Shown piece after piece: positions 11,385-23,065 of a DNA stretch of 64,000 bases. Both the position numbers and the translations under genes were made by a program. The DNA lies in assembly GCF_003945595.2 (NCBI RefSeq), contig NW_024104443.1, forward strand, positions 3,100,001 to 3,164,000, given 5' to 3'. Position 1 is the first letter of the stretch. Every line of letters begins with the position of its first letter. Source of the DNA: Pipra filicauda. Its lineage: Eukaryota; Chordata; Aves; Passeriformes; Pipridae. Under the pieces are notes generated by a model that did not search any database, had not been told where the DNA came from, and worked only from the letters and a program-made list of their open reading frames with translations.

Positions 11385-13030
11385 AGAACACCTTCCAGTC
11401 GATATCAGTACGAGGAGCCGGCAAAAGGCATCCTCTTTCCGCGCTGCGTGGATCAGAGAGGCCCAAACCTGCCCGTAGCACCCGCAACTCCTCATTCAGC
11501 CAAACTTAACCTCAAAAAACCCCTCACGTGCGCGGATCTTCCTTATCCGCTAAAGTGAGTGCCTGGGGGACCCAGCCCACTCCTCGCGTTCCCTGGGACA
11601 GGGGTGAGGATGGGACGGGACACATGCATTTTTATTTCCAGTGCAAGCAAACTAAATTCGTGTCATTTTCATTATAATTGTGGTCACTGTTGCCCCCTGA
11701 GGAGGGGGGGTGTCTCCCCTCTTCCCGCAGCGCCGTGAAGCCGTGCGCGCCCGCCTCACCCTACCGGCGTTCTCACAGGGGAAGCTTCGCTCTCCTTCTC
11801 GAGTCAGAGCAGATCACATCCTCTAATAGATTTCCTCGTGTATAAAGATAATTAACTCATTGTTCTCCTCTCCATGGCATAAGCGTCGGAGGGTGTGAGT
11901 TTCTCTTTGTGCCCAAAGCTCAGACCCTCCCCAGACCTCGCCCACTGCTTGGGTGCAGCCCCCTCCTCGCCTCTCCTGGCGCCCTAAATAGCACCTAAAG
12001 CGGGGAAACAGGTAGCTTTGGAACAGTAAATCTTGTTCTGGGCTTTGTTCAGAGCAAGGCGGGGGATGAGGTTTTGACTCTCGCAGCTCCCAGTCTACCG
12101 CCACTCATTGATGCCCCCTATCCTCCTCGGGTGCTGGCTTGCTGTATTTGGGACGATCTCTCCTACCCATTCCAAACACCTCCGGAACGGGCAAAGTCAA
12201 GTTCGGAGAAATCCCGGTTTTTCGTTTCGTAACCAAAAACTAAGATGTATTTGGGCTATTAGGGCAGGGCAGTTTCCTTAAAAAGGTTATTTGAAATACA
12301 AAGGCATTCATTTAGGACTCGCGATGCCACGAGAAAAGGACCTTGCTGTAGATTAGCAGCCTGTCCTGGTATTTGGAGAACAAGAGTGACAAGTTATTGG
12401 AAGTTCTCAAGGAATCATTTATATTTCACACTCCAGCAGGCAGCTGATTTGAGATTGTCTGTTAGCATAACAAAGGCTCTGAGCCTGTGAACTTCAGAAA
12501 CCTTTCGACCCCTTAGCTGCTGGCATGAATAGCCCGCAGCCCTGACTATAGAGATCTCCCAAAGCTCCCATGTTCGTGGCTAAATTCTTAATCAGGGTAA
12601 TTTAATATAGTTTTCAATATGCCCGATGTCTTATTGGGTAAGGTATTCACGGATCTCGCCCCCTCCAGGAAGAAGAGTTCTTCTTTATTCAAGTGCGAGA
12701 GGGGCAGCTGCAGAGCCTCCGAGCTCCCCCAGCCTCCGCGTCCCCCAGCGCGGAGGACGAAGGGAGAGAGGCAACACAGGAGGCGCACACATATCCCCCC
12801 TCCCCACCCCAGCACCCCCAAACCCGACACCTCCCCCGCTTGCACTTCCTCCTCCAGAGGGTCCAGTCATCCTCATTAAACCTACACTTAAATTATTTAA
12901 TCTGTTTACATATTTATATATTTTCTCCCACCTCTCCTTTTTCTCGGTGGGCAGCATCTGCGTTACGAGCTGCAGCTCAGCCAGATCCTTCAGGGCATTT
13001 CTCGGCAGAGATGGGGGGGGATTTATTTCC
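11385..13030. promoter_or_regulatory. Second CpG-rich block, candidate CpG island
   Basis: CpG-rich segments at about 11,390-11,560, 11,700-11,810, 11,930-12,240 and 12,640-12,850 alternate with AT-rich segments. Proline-rich frames at 12,619-13,184 overlap on both strands and look like products of base composition. An ordinary AT-rich sequence resumes after about 13,030. Together with the block at 5.3-6.9 kb this could be the promoter region of a developmental gene or non-coding RNA, but no transcript is provable from sequence alone. Confidence 0.4.
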
Positions 13031-13771
13031 CCTCCTGCTACTTGGGCTTTCTTTTCTCTTCTTTCCCTCACTCATCCTGCAGAAAGTTGCTAGAACCAAA
13101 GTTTCTACAAAGGAAACTTACGGAATGAGACACACCAGAGTTTTGGGGCAGGGGAAGAGTGTTTTTTGTTTGTTTGCAGCGTAACCTGATATTTGTGTTC
13201 TTGGCATACTTCAGGCTTCTGACTACAGTTTGCCAGAACTTGTAAATTACGGAGAAGAAATGTGTGTTGTTTGCAATGTGAGCTGCTCGGTCATGCAAGG
13301 ATATAGCCCAGGTGCTACACGGCTTGGGGCAGCGTGGCTTTTGCCTTAGTCTCTGCCTGAAGTGTATGTGTGGAATCAATATGCCACATAAATAGCTACT
13401 GATGCACATGGAGAGCATCATCCTCTAAAATAAAATAAACCGAGGGACGTTTCTTTAAAATGTCTGAAATCAAGTCTGAGTCTTGTTTATATGTGAAGGT
13501 CTTGGAATATTTTTTTCTTGAAACGAAAGGACAAAACAGCATGGAGAACAACACACAACTGTGTAGATGGACAAATCAGAAACACATTTCCTGTATTTTC
13601 CGCAAGCAGAGATTTTATGTCTTTGCATTTTATTTGTATGTTTTGACTTCTATCATTGTGGACATAGTGACACAGCTCTTAATTCCTTTTTTTTTCTTTT
13701 TGAAGCTTCATATTTGAGCTTGATTTTCTTGATAAATTGTTTATAGATTTCAGAAATTTCATTGGGTTTTT

Positions 13772-13800
13772 TCTTGATTAAGAACAAGTCTTAATCAAGA
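13772..13800. repeat. 11-bp perfect inverted repeat with 7-nt loop
   Basis: The arms TCTTGATTAAG (13,772-13,782) and CTTAATCAAGA (13,790-13,800) are exact reverse complements around AACAAGT. Each arm contains TTGATTAA, a homeodomain-type word, so it could be a paired binding site or a small hairpin. Confidence 0.8.
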
Positions 13801-16800
13801 TAAGTTTGTGTTTTTAATATTTGTCAAATGTGTTTTGAATAATCAAAAATACAAATAAATAAGATAGTCACTTCACAGAAATTAAAGAAATAAACACTAG
13901 TTTCTTTTAATTCTAAGAAGATAAAATTATAGCACTTTTTCTTCATGAGCACTTTTCATCATTAAGGCTGTTTTTTAAACTAGATTTCACCTTCATTACA
14001 ATCTATGATTCATAGCTATCATTTCACATTGATATATCTGAATTTATGTTAAATTTTCTTTAATATATTAATAACTCTATAGGAGAAGATGACTTTACTT
14101 CATACCTGTAAAAAGTATATTTTTGTATTTTAAAAAAATTAATATTCTTAATTAAAATAGTTATATTTCGACTGACAGTCAAATTAATTCCATTCTGAAT
14201 GAAAATTGTGTAGGTTTTTTTGTTTGGTTGGTTGGTTGGGTTTTTTTGTTTTGATTTGGTTTTTTTCTTCCAGCAAATAAATAATAGGATTTCTGCATGT
14301 TAGCAGCTATTTACATAGGTAGTTGTTTCTGAGCCGCTTCTATCTAATGCTACAGTTTGGGCCTATGGGCCTACTGTATTGGAAAAAGGATATATATTTG
14401 TGACGATCTTTGACAGGGGGACTGAATGCAGACACCAGAACAATTATATTACAATCCCATTGGGAGCACCAGCACCAAATTTAGCCAGACTGATGGGGCA
14501 CTGTCTAGACGGTCCCCTTTGTGTATCAGCTGTTTTTCCCCTGCTTTATTGTTCAGCTTCAATATATGGCTGGAACCTGCATATGGAGCCCAAACATAAC
14601 CATTCCTGCAACCATATTTTGCTGTAAAAAACAAATAAACCCCCCCAAAACTGGACGCATCCTGCAACCATGTCCTCGGTGGAATATTTACAAAACAGAA
14701 GAGCAAACAAACTCAGTTTTATACACCAACTATGTAGCTGTGTGCCCATATAGGCACACATATGCTTGCAGATAATTATTATGTAATTAAAAATGTAGAG
14801 TTATCACTTGAGATCCCACAAGAATGCATAGGAAATCCTCTCTGGGGCTCTGCTTTCTGTGAGGAGGGAGCTGGGGGTGCTTTTGGGGAGTACTGTAGAC
14901 ATGTAGATCAGGGTTTGTGCTCCACCTATTCCCAAAAGTGGGTAGAAAATAGATAAAACAAGCAGGTATTCTGAAGAGGCAATTAGGAGCCACCCTACAT
15001 GTAAATTACAGCCTTTCATTTTTGAAAGGGCAAAGGATAAAAAGAAAGAATATTTATTAAATGTTTACAGTGTAATTAGTAGTGCAGACTGCTCAGCTTT
15101 TCACTTGCTGAAGCTCGTACTTGAGCTGGAATTAGGCCTCTGCTAAAGACAAGTAGGACCATTTTTTTTTTTTTTTGAGGAGGAAAGGCATTGTTACAGA
15201 ACTTAACTTTGTCAATTAACATGCATCTTGCCACTATTTCACAAGGGAATATTTTTTTGCCATTAATCCCTAAATGTCACCTTAGCCAGAAACAGCCATG
15301 GATAGCTAAAAAGAAGTAAAAAACAAACAATCCAACCCTGTCAAGATACTGTGATGAAGAAGTTTTAGAAACTGTCTGGGAAAAATTTATGGATGTTCTA
15401 TGCCTGCATCTTTATTATATGAAAATGGCACTCTGTGGGTAGGTACTCCCTGAGATGATTTTGTTTCACATTGGCAAGATGCCTGCTGCCTGTCAGGCTG
15501 GGCCATAATGGCTTATTTTTTCACTCATCTTACCTGTGTGTGCCCACTTTTTTTATTGTTTTTGTTTTAATTTGAAACTCACTGGGTAAATCTTTGGACT
15601 ATTTTTGATATTTTTTTACTTCTAATCAGGATTGCACCAAGGCATTGATAATAATGGGCTTCTTGATAACATGTTAATTGCAAATTTCCCTCTCTTCCTG
15701 CCAGGACACATCTTTGCTGTGTCCTTCTGCACTGCTCTAGACCTCCTGCTTTTGGAGTGGACCCATCAGTTGCAGATGTGCTAATTGGAAACATTCTTTT
15801 TTAAATTGATATTCCTACTTCTGAAGCATGCTGGGAAGTCAAGTGTGATGGATTTACAATCAGGGATTGTGTGCTTCTCTGTTGAGCATCCTGTGCAGTG
15901 GGGAGAGCCTGATAATCATCAGTGTTGCACACACACAAGTCACACATGGAATCACTCTGTTCTTTCTTGACCTGGCATAAGGTGGAGGGAAGGGGTAGAA
16001 ATCTTCACAGCAGCATCTATTGTCCCTGGGATGAAGGCCATTTGCCACAGGAGGTTTCTCACATTGTGTGTCTGCGGATGCCCCTGCACAAGGCAGTTTT
16101 GACAAGGGCCTTGCAGGACTCAGGAGCTGAATCAGATGGCTAGGAAGCAGGTGTATGGAAAGGGTGACGATTCTCACTAAATAAATATCTGTGAAGGGAA
16201 GGAGAGTGCTGATAAGATGTGATAGAGAAGTAAAGCTTTGAGTTTAATTTTGCAAATGGAACACAATCAGATTAAAAATAATCATGGTAATTGAAATTAA
16301 CCTCTGAGACTTTTGGTAGACCCTCATAACCACCAACCTGTTTTCTCCTCTTACAATCACTGTGACATTCTGAGAGCAGTTAGGCTTCCTATAAGGCACA
16401 CAAATGCATCTCTCTGCTGCTTCCTCTTCTTCTCTCCTTTGCTTTCCACTCCCCTCACCTGTCTGGAAAGATGATGTTTCTGAAGTTGCAAAATATAAGA
16501 AAACACCTACATTTCAGCTCTGTGTGCTGTTCTTGACCTGTGAATAAACATCTTTTCTAGTTTTCCAAGGCATAATACCCCATCTCTCCCTTCTCCCTCA
16601 GAGTGTCTCATAATGTCTCCTGCTGCAGGAAAATAAGATTCTGATCTCAAAAAAGAAGTACAAAATAGGACGTTTTTTCCAGGTTTTGGTGAACATGCAA
16701 GGTTACACAGACCTGCAGAGTGATTTACTGCTGCTTACTCTTGGCATATCTATAGGCAAGTTAAATGGTTGTGGAATTATGATTGCAATTACAGAGCTTG

Positions 16801-17387
16801 GTGGCTGGGAGAAACAAAAGAGCCAGTTCAGGGTGACAGATAGCCATCACAGCAGGTACCAGAATGGGCACTGCTGTGCACAGACACATCCTGATGAAGT
16901 GTTCACAGAGGAAAATCACTTTGGGGCACAGCTGCTGCTGGCAGTAGGGGCATGAGGAGCCTGATGCTTGGTACATGTAGTTAGTGATCAGCTTTGTCTA
17001 GGTACAGGTTAAATTCAACTGGCCCATAAGAAAAAAAATACTTGTGGCTTGATAACACTGCACCAGTCACAGCTTGAGATGCAGTTTGGCTGTAGTATGA
17101 AGACAAGTGGGAAAACTCATGTGCAGTATTGCCCTGTGAGTTGCACATCTTTTATATGTGAAGGACAACTGAGTGCTAAACACACATACACATACACACA
17201 CAAATTCTGTTAAATTCATTCACTGAATCATGCACTATTTTACAGCAAGTGGTATCTCTGGAGGCCACATTGTGCAGCTCTGGTTTTGGAGCAGCTTAGG
17301 TGGGTCAGCCTATGTGAGGCCACATCCAGCTGAGTTCAGAGTAACTTCCAGTGTAAGAAGGCTGTAGCTGACCTGGAAAACCTGATA

Positions 17388-17448
17388 TAGAAAAAAAATA
17401 AAATAAAAATGAATAAAATAAAAAATAAAATAATAAAATAAAATAAAG
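17388..17448. repeat. (TAAAA)n microsatellite
   Basis: Imperfect tandem pentamers of AAAAT/TAAAA type cover about 60 bases. Confidence 0.85.
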
Positions 17449-20400
17449 GCCCTTTCCTGACCTGGTAGCCTCCTGCCCCATGAATCCTATAGCTTCCGCT
17501 GCATCATGGCTGCTTCAGATGAGGGTACCCATCAGCACACAATCAAATGTCCAACTGCGGCTGTAATTAAGAAACTATAACACAGACTCCAAGAACTCAG
17601 ATATCATAGCAATGAGTATAACAGAAATTGCTCAGAAAACCTACACTAGCAAGGATTGTGTTAATAAAAAAGTCAGAAGCCTTCCCAAGCATTAATCTGA
17701 GTTGAGGAGTGTGTGTAATGTGACCCTGTCTATATGGTGATGCTTTAACAGGACAAGGTTGAAGCTATGAGAGTAGGCGTGATGCACAGCCATCGTCTTT
17801 CCCATCACCCATCAGCAGTTACCCCTCCTTTCTTCCTTTCTTCCTTTCCTTTTACTCATTTCTAAAACAATCCTTTCACATCAGCACAGCTAATACAGTT
17901 TTTATCAAGCCAGACCCCTAGTCTGTTGTAATTCTATTTTTCCAATCATCCTGCTTGTTCAAGTTAGAATAAAATTATTTAAATCAGTTTCTCATAATCT
18001 TCAGTTATTTATAGATAAAATGATTTACATGTTTGTGAGCTATCTGCTATGGGCACAGTATTGCTGAAAATTTGTCTTTGGGGATTACACTACCATTTAA
18101 GCTTATTTTCTTTTTTTCCACATCATGTTTAGGTCTCCTAAAGGAAATAACTTATTCTCCTATCTCTCTCCTTCTCCTTAAGATAAAATACCCACTTTTG
18201 TCTACATTTATTTAAGAGAGTAATGTAGTTTATCAGTTTGACTGTTTGGAACTAGAATTTAATTTGTGTTGGAGAACATATGCCAAAACAATCCTTTTTT
18301 CTCCCTGTGGTGAAAGAAATTCAGATTTTATCTATAAATCCTACACCAAACATTGATTATTTGGTCCTGAGTTGGCTTATCTCTATTAAAACTGGAGAGT
18401 TGCATAATGGTAAAGGTGGTGCAAGTAAATTAAAATTAGCTGTGGACATTTACAGCAGACTGAAATCCAAAATAACCACACCTGTTAAGTGAGACCTGAA
18501 TATGGCCCATTGTTTTTACTCCCTGTGCTGAGATGAATTCAAGTTATTTCTTTTATGTGAATAGTTGGTATATCTAATATAATGGAAGACTATGAACAAA
18601 TATCATGTTGTTTGACACGAGTTACAAATGAGTTGAAGGTCCTTATTTTTACCAATTTTTACCAGTCTTTTTCCAGAAGAAGGAAAATAAATGCTTTCTT
18701 AGTTTGGTTGGTTTATACTCTATGTGAAAAATTTTGAATATATGTTTGTCTACCTAGTAGCTGAGGAATATTCTGTTTTAGGTAGACATCAAAGATTTTC
18801 CTAGGCTATTCTTGTTTACAAAATACATTGGCCACTGCACCAACTGTGGATTGCATCACCTGTTTGTAGAATTTCCGCTGTGCAAAGAGATATTTCCCCT
18901 TCATACCTGTGATTGTGTTAAATTCTGCTTAATTTTGTATATAAAGCTAATATATTAAGATTAGTGATGGATATTTAAATATGCGTGCTCTAAAATGAAA
19001 AAGAAAATAGAATTACTATGAATTTCTCACAAGGAATTTTGATTTTCAGTTTCCTAGTTATGATGAATGTGATAGATAGTAGCGTTCTAACATTATAGAA
19101 TCCAAAGACACATTTTACAGCTGCCAAAAAATTAAAAAATGTGGTTTAGCCTTTTTTTTGTAACTGTTGTTTTGTGGTTATCTTGGAAACCAGATAAAAA
19201 AAGAAAGATATTTTCTCAGTTATGCATTCTGCTCCGTTGAATTTAATCCATTTTAAAAAGAGGCTACAAAAGGCCAATTCTTATGCCTTTTAAAAAAGGG
19301 CAACTAACCAGAAGGAGAAAACAACTAGACTACGAGAAAGGAGGTAATAAACCTGAATTGGCAGAGAGATGAACACTTTATTGATGATTTTTCTGTGTAA
19401 GACAGTGGCTGTGGGAGCCTATGTGGGACTCTGAAGGAGGAACATGGGTGGAAGGAGCAAAGATGAATTCACTTCTTAGAGCTGCCTTGGTTGGTACCTT
19501 CTGGTAAAAATTTTTTGACTCCTTATGAGAAGAAACTTTTACCTTTTTTTTTACCTTTTTTTTTTTTAAAGAAACAATGCCTTCTATTTTTATTGTCTAC
19601 CCTGCAGTAGGAGGAATGTATAGACAGATCCTCAGAATTGGTTTGTTTGTTTGTTTGTCCTCTAATAAGAAATAATCAATACTCAAACATTTGAGCTGCT
19701 AATTCATTAGACTGCAGTTTGATCTTCTTTCTTCACATAATCTGAGGAAAAGAAGTGACTAATAAATTATGATAATCCTGGAGAGACAGAAGCTAATTTA
19801 GAATACAAGATGCATAGCTTTGCATTCATATATTTTTACAATACTGTGAAGATTTGCTTTAATAGGTGAGGACTCCAACTCAGGAGAGTATCTCTGTTTC
19901 AAGATGGATATTTGAGGACTTGCTTAAGTTTGAGAAAAGTGCTTAAGCACCTGGAGATTCAGTGGTGCTAAGCAGATGCCAAAGATAAAGCCCATGAGAA
20001 GGACATTTATGTCCTGGCTTTGCACGGCTTGACCATCACATGATGAGATTTGCCATTCCTGATGCCAAAACTGTTAGCCACACTGCCTTGATTTTTGCAA
20101 CAGTGTGGGGCATTTCAGCCAGAACATAGTTGGGGTATACATCTAACTATCAGTTAAAAATAGTCCTCATTGATAGGGAAATCCCTTTCTTTCAATTTTC
20201 ACAGTTTCATTTGAGATACAGGAATCAACACATAAACAGGTAAAATACATTTTTAAAAACCCTTAAAAAATAAATTGCACTTAAAAAATAAGACACAAGA
20301 TATGTCTCTTTGATCACCTAACCTTTTTGCTAACTATAGATCCTTCTCTTCCAGGACTTGATAAAAAAATCTCAAAACTTCACCACTTCAAAATGAAGAA

Positions 20401-21738
20401 ATTCCCCTTCCCACAGGTGTGAGTGATATCTGCACATGGACAAGAAACAAAGACATTTCCTCTGGCTTGCAATTTTTTCACATACCAAAGATATAATGAT
20501 TTTAGTAACTGCCAACTTAACTGGCAATAAAATTAGGAGTTTTATATCTGTGTAAAAGGGATTTCCCTAAAGGGATCCACAATGTTCTTCTAGCCTCTAA
20601 AAGGCCCATGGTAATACTTTCCAGGCAACATATATTCACAGCCAGAAAAGCTCTGCTTGGTATTTTTATCTTTCTAAGCCTACTGTATTTTGGCTGCTAA
20701 TTATTTAGGGATCTTGGCTGTAAAGGCAGAGGCAGAAAAAAACTGTCTCTGTGAAATAATTTAACACTGTTGTAAACTCCAATAAGGTGTTGTTTTTTTT
20801 TTTAATATGTACATATTGCTTACCCAGAATGTAGGATGCAGAGGTATAGTATAAACATTTTACTGATGCTCATCTGCAGGGCATTGGCTTATCATGGAGA
20901 AGTCAATTGTGTGTAACGTGGCCAGTCATTTTTACATGGATAAATGAGTATTTGAGGCTGCATCATATATCCTGTGTATTTCAGAAAATATGTAGGGCCT
21001 TCTCTCAGTTGCTTTTATCAAAGCAATATTTTCTGCTAGTAAATATTAAAGAGGAGATATTCCTTCCTGTCCCTTGGCTTTCTTCAGCTAGTTTTCACTC
21101 ACCAATTTTCATAGCCTCTTATGAGATCCTCTCAGTTTCTCCTTTCAAATCTGTTTGCCTTTCCTCATCAAGTTTCTTTCAATTCTTTTCCTTCCTCTTC
21201 AGAGTAGGGGTAGTAAAAGGCTGAGATCACAGCCTGCAGCATGCAACCCTGAGCTCCAGGCTGAAGGGCATTGAATTCTGGCAACTTGCAGCTCTGTATG
21301 GCTTTCCAAAGCCATCAGGTCACACCTTAAACAAAATTTCAGTTCAGAGCCTATCATAAAGCATAAATTTAAAAATTCAGGAATTGCAAAACTATGTGAG
21401 AGCAAATAATTGTAAAAAAGACCTCATACATATATTAGGGTTGACCTCAAAATAACATTCACAAATTTTAATACAAAAGCAGAGTTGACTGAGATGAGAG
21501 TGAACTTTATCTTCTTTTCTCTATTGGAGAAGTGTTTGTGGTTTTTGAGGAAATACAATTGTTTGTCTTTTTTTTTTTTTTAGCATTTGCCTCAATATTT
21601 GGGTGTCCAAATAGATACTGAAGTAGTTTGTTTAGAAAATTACTGTTGAAGCTCAACAGACACTGAGACCACAAGAAACCACTGCAATTTTCTAGCCTTT
21701 ATGAGTTTGCATACTTTAAATCAGATATGTTTTTACAT

Positions 21739-22394
21739 CTATTTGGGGAGTGGAAGGCATCCTTCCATTTCAAGAAGGACCGCATTGAAGTTCAATAATT
21801 TGCACACAAGGAGAGGATGCCCAAATATGGTTGTGCAGCATGACGCCCTCAGAGAAGCTGAATGCCTGGGGTGTTTGTCCTTGCACCCATTCCATGTGTG
21901 CCACCAGTCCCTTGGGATGCTGCGCAGGCTCAAGGCCAACCACCATCTCTTGGGATCTGCCAGGTGCTGGCAGTTCAGCAATGCTGTGGCACCAGAATGC
22001 TCTGCCCTGTGCAGAGCCCTGAGTGCCTCCTGAAGAGGGAGGGGGAGCATCTCTGTGACCCCCGTGGATGGGGGACATGCTGTGCGGGTTACTGTCTGCC
22101 TTTCCTGCCACCTCTCTGCCCATGTTGCTGGGACAGCTGGAACTCTCCTAGGGACAAGTGTGAGGGTGCTGTAAGAACTGCAGGTGCAAAGACTTGAGAC
22201 AGATTGTCTGGATGGGGATGTGTTCCCAGTTCTCCTGTGACAGCTCTTTGCCACTGTTGTCTTCTCCTTGAGATAGATCTTGTTTTCTGCTGTCTTCCCG
22301 TTGGGACAGCTTTTGGTCTCTGTCTCCTCATGCTTCTGTGCCCACACTGCTCATTGATGATGTTTCTGGGTTCTACTCTTCTTCTTGGCCCTCT
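21739..22394 (-). other. Unidentified GC-rich segment joined to a CR1 fragment
   Basis: This segment is richer in GC than its surroundings and carries a 202-codon minus-strand open frame (22,347 down to 21,739). The frame begins with a Lys/Glu/Thr-rich part and continues with Arg/Trp/Leu-rich text, with no domain I recognise. Its right end abuts CR1 reverse transcriptase sequence in the same orientation, where the CR1 thumb region should continue. It could be another repeat family, a CR1 3' region too diverged to recognise, or host DNA joined by deletion. The open frame may be fortuitous. Confidence 0.3.
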
Positions 22395-23065
22395 CTCTGC
22401 AGGGACTCTCTGCCTTCAATGGTATGAACAGCTCCTCTCAACTTAGTGATGTCAGCAAACTTAGTATACCTTTGAATCTCCTATCCAAGTCCTTCATGAA
22501 GACACTGAAGAGTGCTGGCCCTAAGACAGAGCCCTGCAGAACCACTTGGTGACTGGTCACCAGCCTGATGTGACCACATTCACTACAATCCTTTGCACCT
22601 GATCTGTGAGCCAGTTGCTCACCCATCACATGATGTGTTTATCCAGCTGTGTGCTGGACATTTTGTCCAGAAGAATACTAGGAGAGACAGCATCAAAAGC
22701 TTTACTGAGATCAAAAAAGATTTCATCTCCTGGCTCCCCTTGGTCAGCTGGATGGACTTTTAATTTCCTTATCTTAAAAAGAAGTTAAAATTGTCAGGCA
22801 GGATTTTCCCCTCATGAACCTGTGATGGCTGTGATCAGTGCCTGCATTGGCTTTCAGGTTCTTTTCGGTAACTTCCAGAATAATCTCCATAATTTTACCA
22901 GCTGTTGCAGGGAGACTGGCAGGCCTGTAGAGTCCAGGGTCATCCTTCTTGCCCTTCTTGAAGACTAGGACAATATTTTCCAGCTTCCAGTCAGCTGGGA
23001 CCTCTCCAGATTACCAAGACTCTTAAAAAATTGTTGAGAATGATTCCATGGCCTCTCTTCCCAAG
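22395..23065 (-). mobile_element. CR1 LINE, internal reverse transcriptase fragment
   Basis: Read on the minus strand this is CR1 reverse transcriptase. The blocks are VPADWKLxN-like text near 23,000, a SLTxxxGKIMEIIL-like block near 22,890, the region around the first catalytic Asp near 22,700, and VLQGSVLGPALFSVF followed by a degenerate FADI (instead of FADD) at about 22,440-22,550. Frameshifts and stops break it. Unusually for CR1, the 3' end is missing: the recognisable match stops near 22,395, just after KFADITKL and a GRESLQ-like block. It is an old, inactive copy. Confidence 0.8.

Larger units (their letters stand above)
13031..21738. other. AT-rich single-copy DNA, no gene seen
   Basis: Nearly 9 kb without a recognised exon or transposon. 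Visible small structures are an 11-bp inverted repeat at 13,772-13,800, a T/G tract at 14,213-14,271, a TAAAA repeat at 17,388-17,448, a CA-rich run near 17,180-17,205 and short T runs near 15,160 and 19,540-19,570. Open frames are all under about 110 codons and carry no motif I know. The stretch 18,500-19,350 is notably AT-rich. Confidence 0.5.

Noticed and set aside
12619..13184. Three proline/arginine-rich frames of 86-163 codons on the plus strand and one on the minus strand
   Set aside because: They overlap one another in a GC- and C-run-rich stretch, have no domain and no clear start context, and are best explained by base composition.
21739..22347. 202-codon minus-strand frame as a host gene
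   Set aside because: It has no recognised domain and abuts a CR1 fragment on the same strand; it is listed only as an unidentified segment.
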